A stretch of 64,000 nucleotides of DNA, from assembly GCA_036746695.1 (NCBI GenBank), contig DAIODP010000001.1, positions 186,001-250,000 on the forward strand, in the 5' to 3' direction. Below, in pieces: positions 47,902-56,340 of this stretch. How positions within the stretch are numbered: the stretch's first letter is position 1; each line of letters opens with the position of its first letter. Source of the DNA: UBA3006 sp036746695 (GTDB lineage: Bacteria > Actinomycetota > Acidimicrobiia > Acidimicrobiales > Ilumatobacteraceae). Made by a program: the position numbers and the translations under genes. Below the pieces are notes generated by a model. That model saw only the letters and a program-made list of their open reading frames with translations. It had not been told where the DNA came from and made no database searches.

Positions 47902-48684
47902 TCAAACAGCCCTATTTGCGGCGTGCTTTGTGCGCACCTCGACCAAACTCGAAAGCAATGTCTCTGTTGACGCAACGAGGAGGGTTCGCTTTTCGTGATA
48001 TTCGGTGGTGAGTATTTCCCGGCCCGAAAACTCGGTTATGTGAACACCGGCTTCTTGACAAATAAGAGCGCTTGCGAGGTAGTCCCACACGCCGTGGCTG
48101 TGAAAGTCGACCCAGCCGTCGAGCACGCCTTGTGCGACCAAACAAATATCAAGAGCGGCCGCACCGAGTGCACGAAATTGAGACCACTGCGGCCGGAAGG
48201 ATGCGAGGCCCGACACGCCTACAACGGCATCTTTCAATGTTGTGCACGTAGATGGCTGCAGTTGCTCCCCGTTGTGAAATGCACCGCCACCTTGAGTAGC
48301 CCAGTAGCGATCTTTGCCGCTTGCCTGATTGACGACAAGCGATGCCCTCATGCCGTTTTTGTCGATGGCGCAGAGTGCGGTTGCAAACCAGGGCACTCCT
48401 CTACTTGCATTTGTCGAACCATCAAGTGGGTCCATCACAACGAGAATGTCATCGTCGCCCCACTGACCAGTGATTTGGCTTTCCTCGGACAGGACAGCGC
48501 AACCTGCTTCGTGCAGAACGGCGAGCGCAGCATTATCGGCGCGAACGTCGACCGAATATTGCGTATGTCGAATGCCCGACAGGCTCCAATCGGTGTTTGC
48601 ATCCAGTACCTTGCTCACTGCGTCTGCAGTGTTGTTTAATACCTGCAGGATTTCGGCATTACTGCTGTGCCGGGTTAGACGCAT
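47902..48684 (-). CDS. Inositol monophosphatase family protein
   Basis: A 260-residue metal-dependent phosphatase. The metal motifs are visible: LSEES, MDPLDGSTNASRGVPWFATALCAI and GVWDYLASALICQEAGV. Substrates in this family include myo-inositol phosphate, histidinol phosphate and fructose bisphosphate. It follows the nucleoside-type ABC permease by 6 bases and is probably the last gene of that operon. Use of sugar phosphates from nucleoside breakdown or inositol production for phosphatidylinositol lipids are both possible. Confidence 0.9.
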   Translation of the reverse strand: MRLTRHSSNAEILQVLNNTADAVSKVLDANTDWSLSGIRHTQYSVDVRADNAALAVLHEAGCAVLSEESQITGQWGDDDILVVMDPLDGSTNASRGVPWFATALCAIDKNGMRASLVVNQASGKDRYWATQGGGAFHNGEQLQPSTCTTLKDAVVGVSGLASFRPQWSQFRALGAAALDICLVAQGVLDGWVDFHSHGVWDYLASALICQEAGVHITEFSGREILTTEYHEKRTLLVASTETLLSSLVEVRTKHAANRAV

Positions 48685-48690
48685 GAGGGC

Positions 48691-49629
48691 CTAACGCTCG
48701 TCACGCACGAAAGGTGTGCCGAGCGCCTTTGGTGCACCCAACAAATTGCGACTACCTGGCCGGCTTAAAGCAATTAGTGCAATGAGGGTTGCGAGATACG
48801 GAAGCATCTGCATGAATGCAGACGGGATGATGGTGATCTGTTCGGCCTGCAATGTGAATGGCAACTGCAACGTGAAGCCGAAGAGCACGGCACCAAAGAT
48901 GATCCTGTTGGGTCGCCATCCGGCGAACACCACAAGTGCGAGAGCAATCCAGCCAAGGCCGTTTGTGGTTGAGGCCTGATGCCAAGCAGCGCTTTGCGCC
49001 AGCATCAGCCAACTGCCGCCAAGCCCGACAAGCAGCCCTCCGATGAGCGTGTAGCGAATGCGAATGTATGCAACGGAGAGACCCTGAGCGTCGACTGTTG
49101 CTGGGTCGTCGCCTGTGGCGCGAAGTTCGAGGCCTGGGCGCGTACGGAAAAGAAAAAGGGACGAGGCGACGGCGATCAGTAACGCAAAATACGTAACGAT
49201 GTCTTGACCGAAGACGATGGGGCCGATGACGGGAATGTCACTGAGAGGACCAAATGACAAAGGCAAAATGACGGTGGTGACTGTCTTGCCTTCGGCGGGT
49301 TTACCCAAGAAGTTTGCTAGCCCTGAACCGAAGATAACCAATGCGAGCCCTGCAACAATTTGATTTGCGCGGAACACCACGGAAAGTACAGCGTGGATTG
49401 CTGCCATGATGGCGCCGACGATTGAACCGATGATGAGACCAAGCCAGATGCTTCCTGATGCATCGGCAGCGAGGAATGCACTGATGGCCGACGTGAGCAT
49501 GACGCCTTCGATGCCTAGGTTGAGAACACCAGAGCGCTCGGTGAATAATGCGCCAAGAGCGGCGAGTATCAACGTAGTTGCAATGGCGATTGAGTCGGCC
49601 GAGGTGAGGATCCAGATGTTGTCGTTCAT
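48691..49629 (-). CDS. BMP-type nucleoside ABC transporter permease
   Basis: A 312-residue membrane protein with about nine segments. ERSGVLNLGIEGVMLTSAISAF is the characteristic motif of the YufQ/NupQ-type permease of BMP-linked transporters, and PGLELRATGDDPATVDAQGLSVAYIRIRYTLIGGLLVGLGG is the cytoplasmic loop. It forms half of the channel with its partner encoded directly upstream, with which it overlaps by four bases (ATGA). Confidence 0.92.
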   Translation of the reverse strand: MNDNIWILTSADSIAIATTLILAALGALFTERSGVLNLGIEGVMLTSAISAFLAADASGSIWLGLIIGSIVGAIMAAIHAVLSVVFRANQIVAGLALVIFGSGLANFLGKPAEGKTVTTVILPLSFGPLSDIPVIGPIVFGQDIVTYFALLIAVASSLFLFRTRPGLELRATGDDPATVDAQGLSVAYIRIRYTLIGGLLVGLGGSWLMLAQSAAWHQASTTNGLGWIALALVVFAGWRPNRIIFGAVLFGFTLQLPFTLQAEQITIIPSAFMQMLPYLATLIALIALSRPGSRNLLGAPKALGTPFVRDER

Positions 49630-50723
49630 GTGGTGACCGCCCTCACCCGTACGACACGGATCTTGTAACGACGGAATGCCTCGCCACCAAGAGCGAAGAG
49701 CAGGATTGCGCCCTGCAACATGACGCCGATATGAATTGGAGTGTCGGTGGAAATTTGCAACTTCTCCCCTCCTACTCGCAAGCCGGCGAACAATATGCCG
49801 CTGACAACGATGGCGGCCAAGTTGTTGCGGGCAAGAGCCGCGATGACGATGCCGGCGTAGCCGTAACCAAGATTGACGATGCTCGGCTCGATCTTTCCGT
49901 AGGGCCCAACGATGAGCATTGCGCCACCCAAGCCGGCAAGTGCGCCAGAGATAAGCATGACCGACATGGTGGTGCGCTTGGCATTAATACCTGCGTAGTG
50001 CGCAGCCTTCGGAGAATCGGCGATGACCTTGATTCGGTAGCCGAACTCGGTTCGTTTGACAACCCAATACAACACAACCGCAAGGATGATCGCGACAAAG
50101 ATGGTTGGATATAGGCGTGTGTCACCGAACGATTGTAATTTTGCGGACGCCGAAACGAGGCGGCCTTGAGGGAACGATGTGTTTGGATTGCGAAAGAAGC
50201 TGTCTGGCGTGTAGATGACGTAGTCGATAAGGCTTGATGCAACATACGTCAGCAACAGTGTTGAAACGATTTCGCTGGTTCCAAGACGAGAGCGAACAAA
50301 CGCTGGAACGAAAATCCAAAGGGCGCCGCCCAACGCGCCAAAGATGAGCACGAGCGGAACCATGATCAGCGATGGCAAATGGTCGCCCAGAGTTATGCCC
50401 GCCCAAGCGCCGCCAATCATTCCCAGATACAACTGGCCTTCGCCACCAATGTTGTAGATGTTCATTTGGAATGCAAATGCCGCGGCAATACCGGTGCAAA
50501 TGAGCACAGTGGAGAGAGCAAGCGTGTCGGTGACGCCGCGTGACGAAGCGAAGCCGTCGCTGAACATGTTTGTATAGGTATCAATTGGCGAGTATCCGGT
50601 AGCGAACAAGAATATTGCGCCGAAAAACAAAGCCGCGAGGACTGAGACGATTGGGACGAGTGCCGTCAAGCGTTTGGGTGCCTCACCGCGCTGATCGAAC
50701 ACCACCCGAATTGGAAGCCGCAT
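49626..50723 (-). CDS. BMP-type nucleoside ABC transporter permease
   Basis: A 365-residue membrane protein. LALSTVLICTGIAAAFAFQMNIYNIGGEGQLYLGMIGGAWAGI, with NIGGEGQ, is typical of the YufP/NupP subunit. FGYRIKVIADSPKAAHYAGINAKRTTMSVMLISGALAGLGGAMLIVG is the coupling loop. Its start shares a base with the stop of the ATPase gene. It is paralogous to the permease at 61852. Confidence 0.92.
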   Translation of the reverse strand: MRLPIRVVFDQRGEAPKRLTALVPIVSVLAALFFGAIFLFATGYSPIDTYTNMFSDGFASSRGVTDTLALSTVLICTGIAAAFAFQMNIYNIGGEGQLYLGMIGGAWAGITLGDHLPSLIMVPLVLIFGALGGALWIFVPAFVRSRLGTSEIVSTLLLTYVASSLIDYVIYTPDSFFRNPNTSFPQGRLVSASAKLQSFGDTRLYPTIFVAIILAVVLYWVVKRTEFGYRIKVIADSPKAAHYAGINAKRTTMSVMLISGALAGLGGAMLIVGPYGKIEPSIVNLGYGYAGIVIAALARNNLAAIVVSGILFAGLRVGGEKLQISTDTPIHIGVMLQGAILLFALGGEAFRRYKIRVVRVRAVTT

Positions 50724-52285
50724 TACACGCCCCCATTTTCGAGCAGGCCGGCCATAGCAGCGCCCACAGTAGACAAACTTGCGGTGGCGCCGAGCGTTTC
50801 GTGCACTACTGCCCCGCGATACAACACCAAAATGCGATCGGCCAGCGACATGACTTCGTCGAGGTCTTCGGAAATGAGAAGGATGGCCTGCCCTGCGCTA
50901 CGAGCATCGTTGAGCAGGCTACGAACTGTTTCGATTGCACCAACGTCGAGGCCGCGTGTTGGCGAACAAACCACGAGCAACTTTGTTGCGCTGCGACCAC
51001 CCGAGAGTTCGCGTGCGAGCAACACCTTCTGGGCGTTACCACCAGAGAGCTTTCGAGCAAGATGGTCTGGGCCGTTGGCCTTAATCTCAAACTGATCGAT
51101 CAGCCGAGATGCTTCGGGCCTGATAGATGTTCGGTCCACAATGACTTTGCGATCACGAGTGAGGAGCAAATTGTCGAGGATGGACATGGAAGGAACTAGA
51201 CCCATTCCGAGGCGATCCTCGGGCACGTAGGCAAGGCCAACTTCGCGAGCCTGGATTGGGCCGCGGTCGGTGGTCATTGCGCCCGAGATAGTGATGGAGC
51301 CGTTTGCTGGCGATATCAGGCCGGCTATGGTGTCGGCCAATTCGCGCTGTCCGTTGCCGGCAACACCAGCGATGCCCACCATTTCGCCCGCGTGGATATT
51401 GAATGAGACGTCGGAGAGCACTTCAACTTCGTTGATGCTGAGCGAGAGGTTGCGTATTTGCAACACTTCATGGCCAATGGGGTGCGTGGCGCGCTGTGCA
51501 TTGAGTTCGATGTCGCGGCCAACCATGAGCCGTGCCAATTCGCGCGTGTCAGCGGTTCCCTTGCCGGAAACATGACCAGTAACGCGGCCGTTGCGCAGCA
51601 CCGTGACGCGGTCGGAGATTTCGACAACCTCGCCAAGTTTGTGGCTGATAAAAACAATTGATTTCCCGGCTTTGGTCATTGAGTGCACGTTGTCGAACAA
51701 TTTTTCTACTTCGGCAGGAACGAGAACCGCGGTTGGTTCGTCGAGCAAGAGAATTTCGGCGCCTTGATACAGGGCCTTTACAATTTCTACGCGTTGACGC
51801 TGCCCCACCGACAGCTCGCCGACTACAGCATCCGGGTCGATGGGCAAGCCAAAAGATTCGGCAACAGCAGCGACTTGTTCATTAATTTCTTTGCGATTCA
51901 ATCGGAAGCTGAGATCGCGGCTTCCGAGAATCACATTTTCTGAAACGGTAAAACGATCTACAAGTCGAAAGTGTTGGTGCACCATGGCAATGCCGTGTTG
52001 CAAACCTGCGCGCGGCGACGACAGATGCATGGGTTTGCCGTTGCGCAAGAGATAACCCGAATCGGGTTGATACAGGCCACACAAGATTGCGGCGAGTGTG
52101 CTTTTGCCGGCACCGTTTTCGCCAAGCAGAGTGTGCACTTCGCCCGCACGCACGTCGAAGTCGACGTTGTCATTGGCAAGCACTCCTGGAAAACGCTTGA
52201 CGATGTTATGTGCGGAGAGCGCAGTAGGGGCCACACCACCTAAGTGATGTGACCCCTGCGCTACCTCGTGAGAGGTGTCATTCAT
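50723..52285 (-). CDS. BMP-type nucleoside ABC transporter ATP-binding protein
   Basis: A 520-residue protein with two fused ABC domains. The first has Walker A GENGAGKSTLAAIL, signature LSVGQRQRVEIVKAL and Walker B ILLLDEPTAVL. The second has the usual degenerate Walker A GVAGNGQRELADTIAG, signature LSGGNAQKVLLARELSG and Walker B-like KLLVVCSPTRGLDVGAIE. This layout is standard for the sugar and nucleoside CUT2/BMP families. It lies 8 bases downstream of the lipoprotein gene. Confidence 0.93.
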   Translation of the reverse strand: MNDTSHEVAQGSHHLGGVAPTALSAHNIVKRFPGVLANDNVDFDVRAGEVHTLLGENGAGKSTLAAILCGLYQPDSGYLLRNGKPMHLSSPRAGLQHGIAMVHQHFRLVDRFTVSENVILGSRDLSFRLNRKEINEQVAAVAESFGLPIDPDAVVGELSVGQRQRVEIVKALYQGAEILLLDEPTAVLVPAEVEKLFDNVHSMTKAGKSIVFISHKLGEVVEISDRVTVLRNGRVTGHVSGKGTADTRELARLMVGRDIELNAQRATHPIGHEVLQIRNLSLSINEVEVLSDVSFNIHAGEMVGIAGVAGNGQRELADTIAGLISPANGSITISGAMTTDRGPIQAREVGLAYVPEDRLGMGLVPSMSILDNLLLTRDRKVIVDRTSIRPEASRLIDQFEIKANGPDHLARKLSGGNAQKVLLARELSGGRSATKLLVVCSPTRGLDVGAIETVRSLLNDARSAGQAILLISEDLDEVMSLADRILVLYRGAVVHETLGATASLSTVGAAMAGLLENGGV

Positions 52286-52293
52286 GTTTGAGA

Positions 52294-53463
52294 TCAGCCC
52301 TTTGGAGAACCGATTACTCCCTTAACGAAGTAGCTCATGCCGAGCAAGTCCAGAAGTTCTGGGCGTACATCTGCAGCAACAACTTCATTGCCGTCTTGGT
52401 CTGTTACTGGACCTTGGAATGGAGCGAACGAACCATCAATGATGGCTGCTGCTTTTTCCGCGATCAGTGCTTGCGTGTCGGCATCTACCGAATCGCCGAA
52501 CGAAGCAAGTGTGACCATTCCGTCGGCCATCGAGCCGTAGTACTCATCGTTTGGACATGTGCCACCGGCAAATGCTTTTGCGGTTTGTACGTAGAAAGGA
52601 CCCCAGTTCCATGTTGGAGCGGTGAGCCATGCGGCTGGTGCTGCTTCCTTCACGTCGCTGTTGTAACCAACCCACTTGGCGCCACGGGCTTCGGCGGCAA
52701 CGCCTGCTGCTGTGGTGTCTTGGTGCATTGCGAGAACGTCAACGCCTGCGTCGAGCAACGACTCAGAGGCTTCCTTCTCAATGGTTGGATCGAACCAGGT
52801 CTTGGTCCATGAAACTTGCACTGTTGCATCTGGGTTTACTGACTGGGCACCCAAGGTGAATGCGTTAATTCCGCGGATCACTTCTGGGATTGGGAAAGCT
52901 GCAACGTAGCCAAGCTTGCCGGTTGGGCTTGCCTTGCCTGCTGCGATACCCGAGAGGTAACGAGCTTCTTCAGCCGCACCGAAGTACGTGCCGAGGTTTG
53001 CTGGAATCTCATCAAATGTTGCGTACTCGCCACCCATTTCTGAGGTGAGGAGGAACTTCGCACCAGTTGCCCACTGGAAGCAACCCTCTGGGTGCTTCGT
53101 TGCAACGCGTGCCATTGGTGTTCCGTAACCAAACGAGGTTGCGAAAATGAGGTTGTATCCGCCAGCTGCGAGTTCTTCCATAACGGCTTCTGCTTCGTCG
53201 CCTTCTGGAACGTTCTCTACGCGCTTAACTTCAATGCCGAGTTCTGACTCGAGCGACAAAATGCCTTGCTCGTGCTGGTAAGTCCAGCCCTTGTCATCTG
53301 GAACACCGATGTAGACAACGGCAACTTTGAGGTTGCTGTAGTCGGCGCCTGCTTCTGCAGCCGCCGTGGTGTCTGATGCTGCGTCGTCACTGCCGCCACA
53401 TGCCGCGAGTGTCATCGCAGCAACAGCAGCAAGAGCGAAGCCCTTGATGTGTTTCATTTTCAT
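52294..53463 (-). CDS. BMP-family nucleoside-binding lipoprotein
   Basis: A 389-residue lipoprotein. The signal peptide HIKGFALAAVAAMTLAACGGSDD ends in lipobox LAAC. The mature domain has LKVAVVYIGVPDDKGWTYQHEQGILSLESELGIEVKRVENVPEGDEAE, then YNLIFATSFGYGTPMARVATKHPEGCFQWATG, YVAAFPIPEVIRGINAFTLGAQSVNPDATVQVSWTKTWFDP and LAMHQDTTAAGVAAEARGAKWVGYNSDV, the BMP/PnrA/Med fold. Family members bind purine or pyrimidine nucleosides. AGGGGAGA precedes the ATG. It heads the ABC operon ending with the phosphatase. Confidence 0.92.
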   Translation of the reverse strand: MKMKHIKGFALAAVAAMTLAACGGSDDAASDTTAAAEAGADYSNLKVAVVYIGVPDDKGWTYQHEQGILSLESELGIEVKRVENVPEGDEAEAVMEELAAGGYNLIFATSFGYGTPMARVATKHPEGCFQWATGAKFLLTSEMGGEYATFDEIPANLGTYFGAAEEARYLSGIAAGKASPTGKLGYVAAFPIPEVIRGINAFTLGAQSVNPDATVQVSWTKTWFDPTIEKEASESLLDAGVDVLAMHQDTTAAGVAAEARGAKWVGYNSDVKEAAPAAWLTAPTWNWGPFYVQTAKAFAGGTCPNDEYYGSMADGMVTLASFGDSVDADTQALIAEKAAAIIDGSFAPFQGPVTDQDGNEVVAADVRPELLDLLGMSYFVKGVIGSPKG

Positions 53464-53505
53464 GTATGTCTCCCCTTATGCAAAATGCATATGCCCGTTG
53501 GTTTT

Positions 53506-53523
53506 GCACGCCAGTTGGCGCGC
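53506..53523. promoter_or_regulatory. Palindromic operator candidate for the BMP operon
   Basis: GCACGCCAGTTGGCGCGC is an 18-base near-perfect palindrome (7 of 8 pairs). It lies just downstream of a TATTCT -10 (53528-53533), overlapping the expected transcription start, the usual place for a repressor site. Confidence 0.45.
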
Positions 53524-53527
53524 CCCG

Positions 53528-53533
53528 AGAATA
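53528..53533 (-). promoter_or_regulatory. -10 element of the BMP transporter operon
   Basis: TATTCT on the minus strand. Transcription would begin near 53521, giving a leader of about 58 bases with an AGGGGAGA ribosome-binding site. Confidence 0.4.
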
Positions 53534-53567
53534 ACACTTCCCAAGAGCCCCGCGGGCAAGAAGTGGC

Positions 53568-54713
53568 CTATGGGAGGGCGATAGTCGGGTCGATGAACTG
53601 GTTCGTTGCCAAGTCGGCCGAAGTGAGGCCGGGCTTCAACTTTTCACCAAGCCCCTCGAAGATCGGAATGGCCAAGGCAAGGAATTCGTCCATGCGCTGC
53701 GAGTCAAAGCTGCCCAACGTGCCGTCGGGGCTGTTTGCAATGAGTCCGTTTTCCAGTGCCAGTGCCACCGCTGCATCGGCCTGACCAGCGTCGTACATCC
53801 AACCGTTGTTGTACTGGGCCACGAGGTCGAGAATCAGCGCGTTGGTTGTGGACGGATCAGCAACGTAGTCAACCTGGGCCTGCTGGATGATTGGCACCAG
53901 CAGTTTCAGACAATCGGCCGCTGAAACAATGGTTTCAGGTTTGGCAGCAAGCGTCTGTGCGTACGAAGTCCAGCCTGCGTCATGGATGGTTTGGTAAGCA
54001 ACTGGCTTACCCCAATCGGTGAGCACATTTTCGTAGAAGTACGGCTCGGAAGTTGCGAAGCCTTGCTGCGCCGATTTGCCGCCGTCTGCAACAAAGTTGG
54101 CTGGCGTTCCGTCGTAACTACCATCAACTTGTGCAGAGTCGAGAATGCCAGTTGACGTGAAGTAGTCCATGTATGCGGTGCCACCGAAGTAACGCACTTT
54201 GGCGCCAGTCGCTTTCAAGTCGGCGATGGTTTTCACGTCCGGGTACGTGGCTGGGTCCCACATGATGATCTGCGGGTTGATGTTGAATGGCGCGATAACC
54301 GATGTTGTTGGGAACTCGCCAGAATTTTGAATTTGGCTATACGTTGCCGCGAACGCGAGGAAAATATCTGGGTCGGAATACATCAACGATGTAGGTGAAG
54401 AAAAGCCCACTGCTGGGCCGCCGGCACGCACTTGCACCTTGACACCGGTGTCCACACCGCTTGCCATCAATGGGCCTGTGACGCGAAGCCCCGAAGCATC
54501 AACTTCGTAGCCCGCTCCGACCAGTTGATACGCGAAACCGTGTTCGGACTCTGGGTGCCAGTCGGTTTGGATAGTGACTGTTTCAGGGCAAATTCCCGAA
54601 AGCACTCCAACCGCACTGGCAACAGTGTCGGTGGTTGTTGATGTACTGCTGCCGCACGCGGCCAGCATCACTAACGCGAACGAAGCCGCAGTAGTTCTAA
54701 GGGTTGATTTCAT
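53568..54713 (-). CDS. NMT1/SsuA-like ABC substrate-binding lipoprotein
   Basis: A 381-residue lipoprotein. The signal peptide FALVMLAACGSS has lipobox LAAC. VTIQTDWHPESEHGFAYQLVGAGYEV and GPAVGFSSPTSLMYSDPDIFLAFAATYSQ match the periplasmic-binding fold of the NMT1/ThiY/SsuA group, and VKTIADLKATGAKVRYFGGTAYMDYF follows. Ligands in the group include sulfonates, nitrate, taurine and thiamine precursors; the sequence does not decide. It is the third gene of an ATPase-permease-binding-protein operon divergent from the sulfate activation genes. Confidence 0.85.
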   Translation of the reverse strand: MKSTLRTTAASFALVMLAACGSSTSTTTDTVASAVGVLSGICPETVTIQTDWHPESEHGFAYQLVGAGYEVDASGLRVTGPLMASGVDTGVKVQVRAGGPAVGFSSPTSLMYSDPDIFLAFAATYSQIQNSGEFPTTSVIAPFNINPQIIMWDPATYPDVKTIADLKATGAKVRYFGGTAYMDYFTSTGILDSAQVDGSYDGTPANFVADGGKSAQQGFATSEPYFYENVLTDWGKPVAYQTIHDAGWTSYAQTLAAKPETIVSAADCLKLLVPIIQQAQVDYVADPSTTNALILDLVAQYNNGWMYDAGQADAAVALALENGLIANSPDGTLGSFDSQRMDEFLALAIPIFEGLGEKLKPGLTSADLATNQFIDPTIALP

Positions 54714-54716
54714 AGG

Positions 54717-55553
54717 TTACTCCCTTGTGATGACGTGCCACTTGCCGATGACTGCTTTACGCAGCAGACCAAAGGATGTGAACACGGCGAGTCCGAAAAG
54801 ACTCGCAAGCACTATAGAAGCAATGAGTTCTGGTCCCCACAATCGTCCTCGATAAATATCGATTTGTGCGCCGATGCCTACTACGCCGCCCTGTCGAAAG
54901 TAGAAGTCGCCCACCACTGCCCCAATGACCGACAAGCCGGCGGAAATGCGCAAACCCACGAAAATATTGGGCAGGGCTGCGGGAAACTGCAGTTTGCGCA
55001 ATCGTGCAAATGTGCCCACCCCGTGCAGCGAAAACAGCTCGTGCTGGCTCTTGTCGATCGACAGCAATCCGAACAATGTGTTGTTGACGATTGGGAAAAA
55101 TGCGATCAGTACCACCACCAAGATGCGCTGAACCTGCACGCCGTCGATGAGCGCGCGAATGAGCGGAGTCATTGCAAGAATCGGTGCCGATTGCAACGCC
55201 ACCAAATATGGCCATGTTGCCTTCTCCAGCCAACGACGCGTAGCCATCAGAGTTGCGAGACCCATGCCGATCACAATCGTGATGGAAAGCCCGATCATTG
55301 CGATCTTCGCCGAGTCCCACAGCGACAGCAATATTGGTTTCAGACCTCGCTGTTGCCCCGCAGACCAAACGAAGAAACCTTCGCGGACAACGCGATGAGG
55401 CGTAGGCAATAAAAAGCGTTTCTCTTGCGGCAAGATGACGAGCGAGAGCAGATACCACAGGCCGATGAACAGTGCGAAGACAATGGCAGGGCCCGCAAAA
55501 TCGGTGAAGCGGAATTTGTCTTTTTCGGACTGCGTTGTTTCGTTGCGTTTCAT
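54717..55553 (-). CDS. ABC transporter permease (SsuC/ThiX-like)
   Basis: A 278-residue membrane protein of the BPD_transp_1 fold with about six segments. LIFSLWD-like SAKIAMIGLSITIVIGMGLATLMA and the EAA-type loop HELFSLHGVGTFARLRKLQFPAALPNIFVGLRISAGLSVIGAVVGDF are typical of SsuC/TauC/ThiX permeases. The ATG overlaps the ATPase stop by ATGA, and the stop lies 3 bases before the binding protein's start. Confidence 0.9.
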   Translation of the reverse strand: MKRNETTQSEKDKFRFTDFAGPAIVFALFIGLWYLLSLVILPQEKRFLLPTPHRVVREGFFVWSAGQQRGLKPILLSLWDSAKIAMIGLSITIVIGMGLATLMATRRWLEKATWPYLVALQSAPILAMTPLIRALIDGVQVQRILVVVLIAFFPIVNNTLFGLLSIDKSQHELFSLHGVGTFARLRKLQFPAALPNIFVGLRISAGLSVIGAVVGDFYFRQGGVVGIGAQIDIYRGRLWGPELIASIVLASLFGLAVFTSFGLLRKAVIGKWHVITRE

Positions 55554-56284
55554 GATTGATCACCGCGCAATGCATGTGAAACCTGGCCGCATAGTTCGGC
55601 AAACTCGGGTCGATAACGCAAATCGTGATCTCTTGGATATGCAAACGGAATATCGAACGAAGCAGTGATTCGCCCTGGCCGCGGCGACATCACCAACACA
55701 CGCGTAGACATGTACACCGCTTCGGCAATGGAATGCGTGATGAATAACCCGGCGAAACCTTCACGTTGAAAAAGCCCGAGTAATTCGTCGTTCAGTCGTT
55801 CGCGGGTGATTTCATCAAGCGCACCGAACGGCTCGTCAAACAGAAAAACGCGTGGCTTCATCACTAGCGAACGCGCCACCGAAGCACGCATGCGCATACC
55901 ACCCGACAACTGGCGCGGGTATTTATCTGCAAAGCCATCGAGGCCCACAAGGCTGATTGCCTCTTGCGCGCGTCGCTGGCACTCTGCTTTTGTTTCACCA
56001 TGCAACTCGGCAAGCAGCTCGATATTCCGCTGCACTGTGCGCCAAGGCAACAACGTTGCGTCCTGGAACACGTATCCAATGCTGTCTCTATCTACTGCGC
56101 ACGCACCCTGCGTCTGAGTTTCCAAACCGGAAGCAATACGCAGCAGGGTTGATTTGCCGCATCCGGAAGGGCCCACGACCGTCACAAACTCCCCCGGGGT
56201 TACCGACAACGAGACATTTTCGAGGGCTTGCGTACCGTCTGGAAACGTCATACCCACATTGTCGAATTGCAGCGCTCCGATCAC
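55550..56284 (-). CDS. ABC transporter ATP-binding protein (SsuB/TauB/ThiZ-like)
   Basis: About 244 residues. Walker A is GPSGCGKSTLLR, the Q-loop region is IGYVFQDATLLPWRTVQRNI, the signature is LSGGMRMRASVARSLV, Walker B is RVFLFDEPFGALD and the switch region is LFITHSIAEAVYMSTR. The PWRTV form is characteristic of the nitrate/sulfonate/taurine-type ATPases. Two GTG codons (56293 and 56284) are possible starts; a TAGCGT hexamer ends 7 bases before 56284 and overlaps 56293, favouring the former. Confidence 0.91.
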   Translation of the reverse strand: MIGALQFDNVGMTFPDGTQALENVSLSVTPGEFVTVVGPSGCGKSTLLRIASGLETQTQGACAVDRDSIGYVFQDATLLPWRTVQRNIELLAELHGETKAECQRRAQEAISLVGLDGFADKYPRQLSGGMRMRASVARSLVMKPRVFLFDEPFGALDEITRERLNDELLGLFQREGFAGLFITHSIAEAVYMSTRVLVMSPRPGRITASFDIPFAYPRDHDLRYRPEFAELCGQVSHALRGDQS

Positions 56285-56291
56285 GGTGGTC

Positions 56292-56297
56292 ACGCTA
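56292..56297 (-). promoter_or_regulatory. -10 element of the NMT1-type ABC operon
   Basis: TAGCGT on the minus strand, 7 bases before the GTG at 56284. Confidence 0.5.
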
Positions 56298-56327
56298 GTT
56301 TGACCGCAGGCCCAATACTCATCGGAG

Positions 56328-56333
56328 TAGTCT
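56328..56333 (+). promoter_or_regulatory. -10 element of the cysDNC operon
   Basis: TAGTCT on the plus strand, 7 bases before the GTG at 56341. It lies 30 bases from the divergent -10 of the ABC operon. Confidence 0.5.
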
Positions 56334-56340
56334 GAGACGC

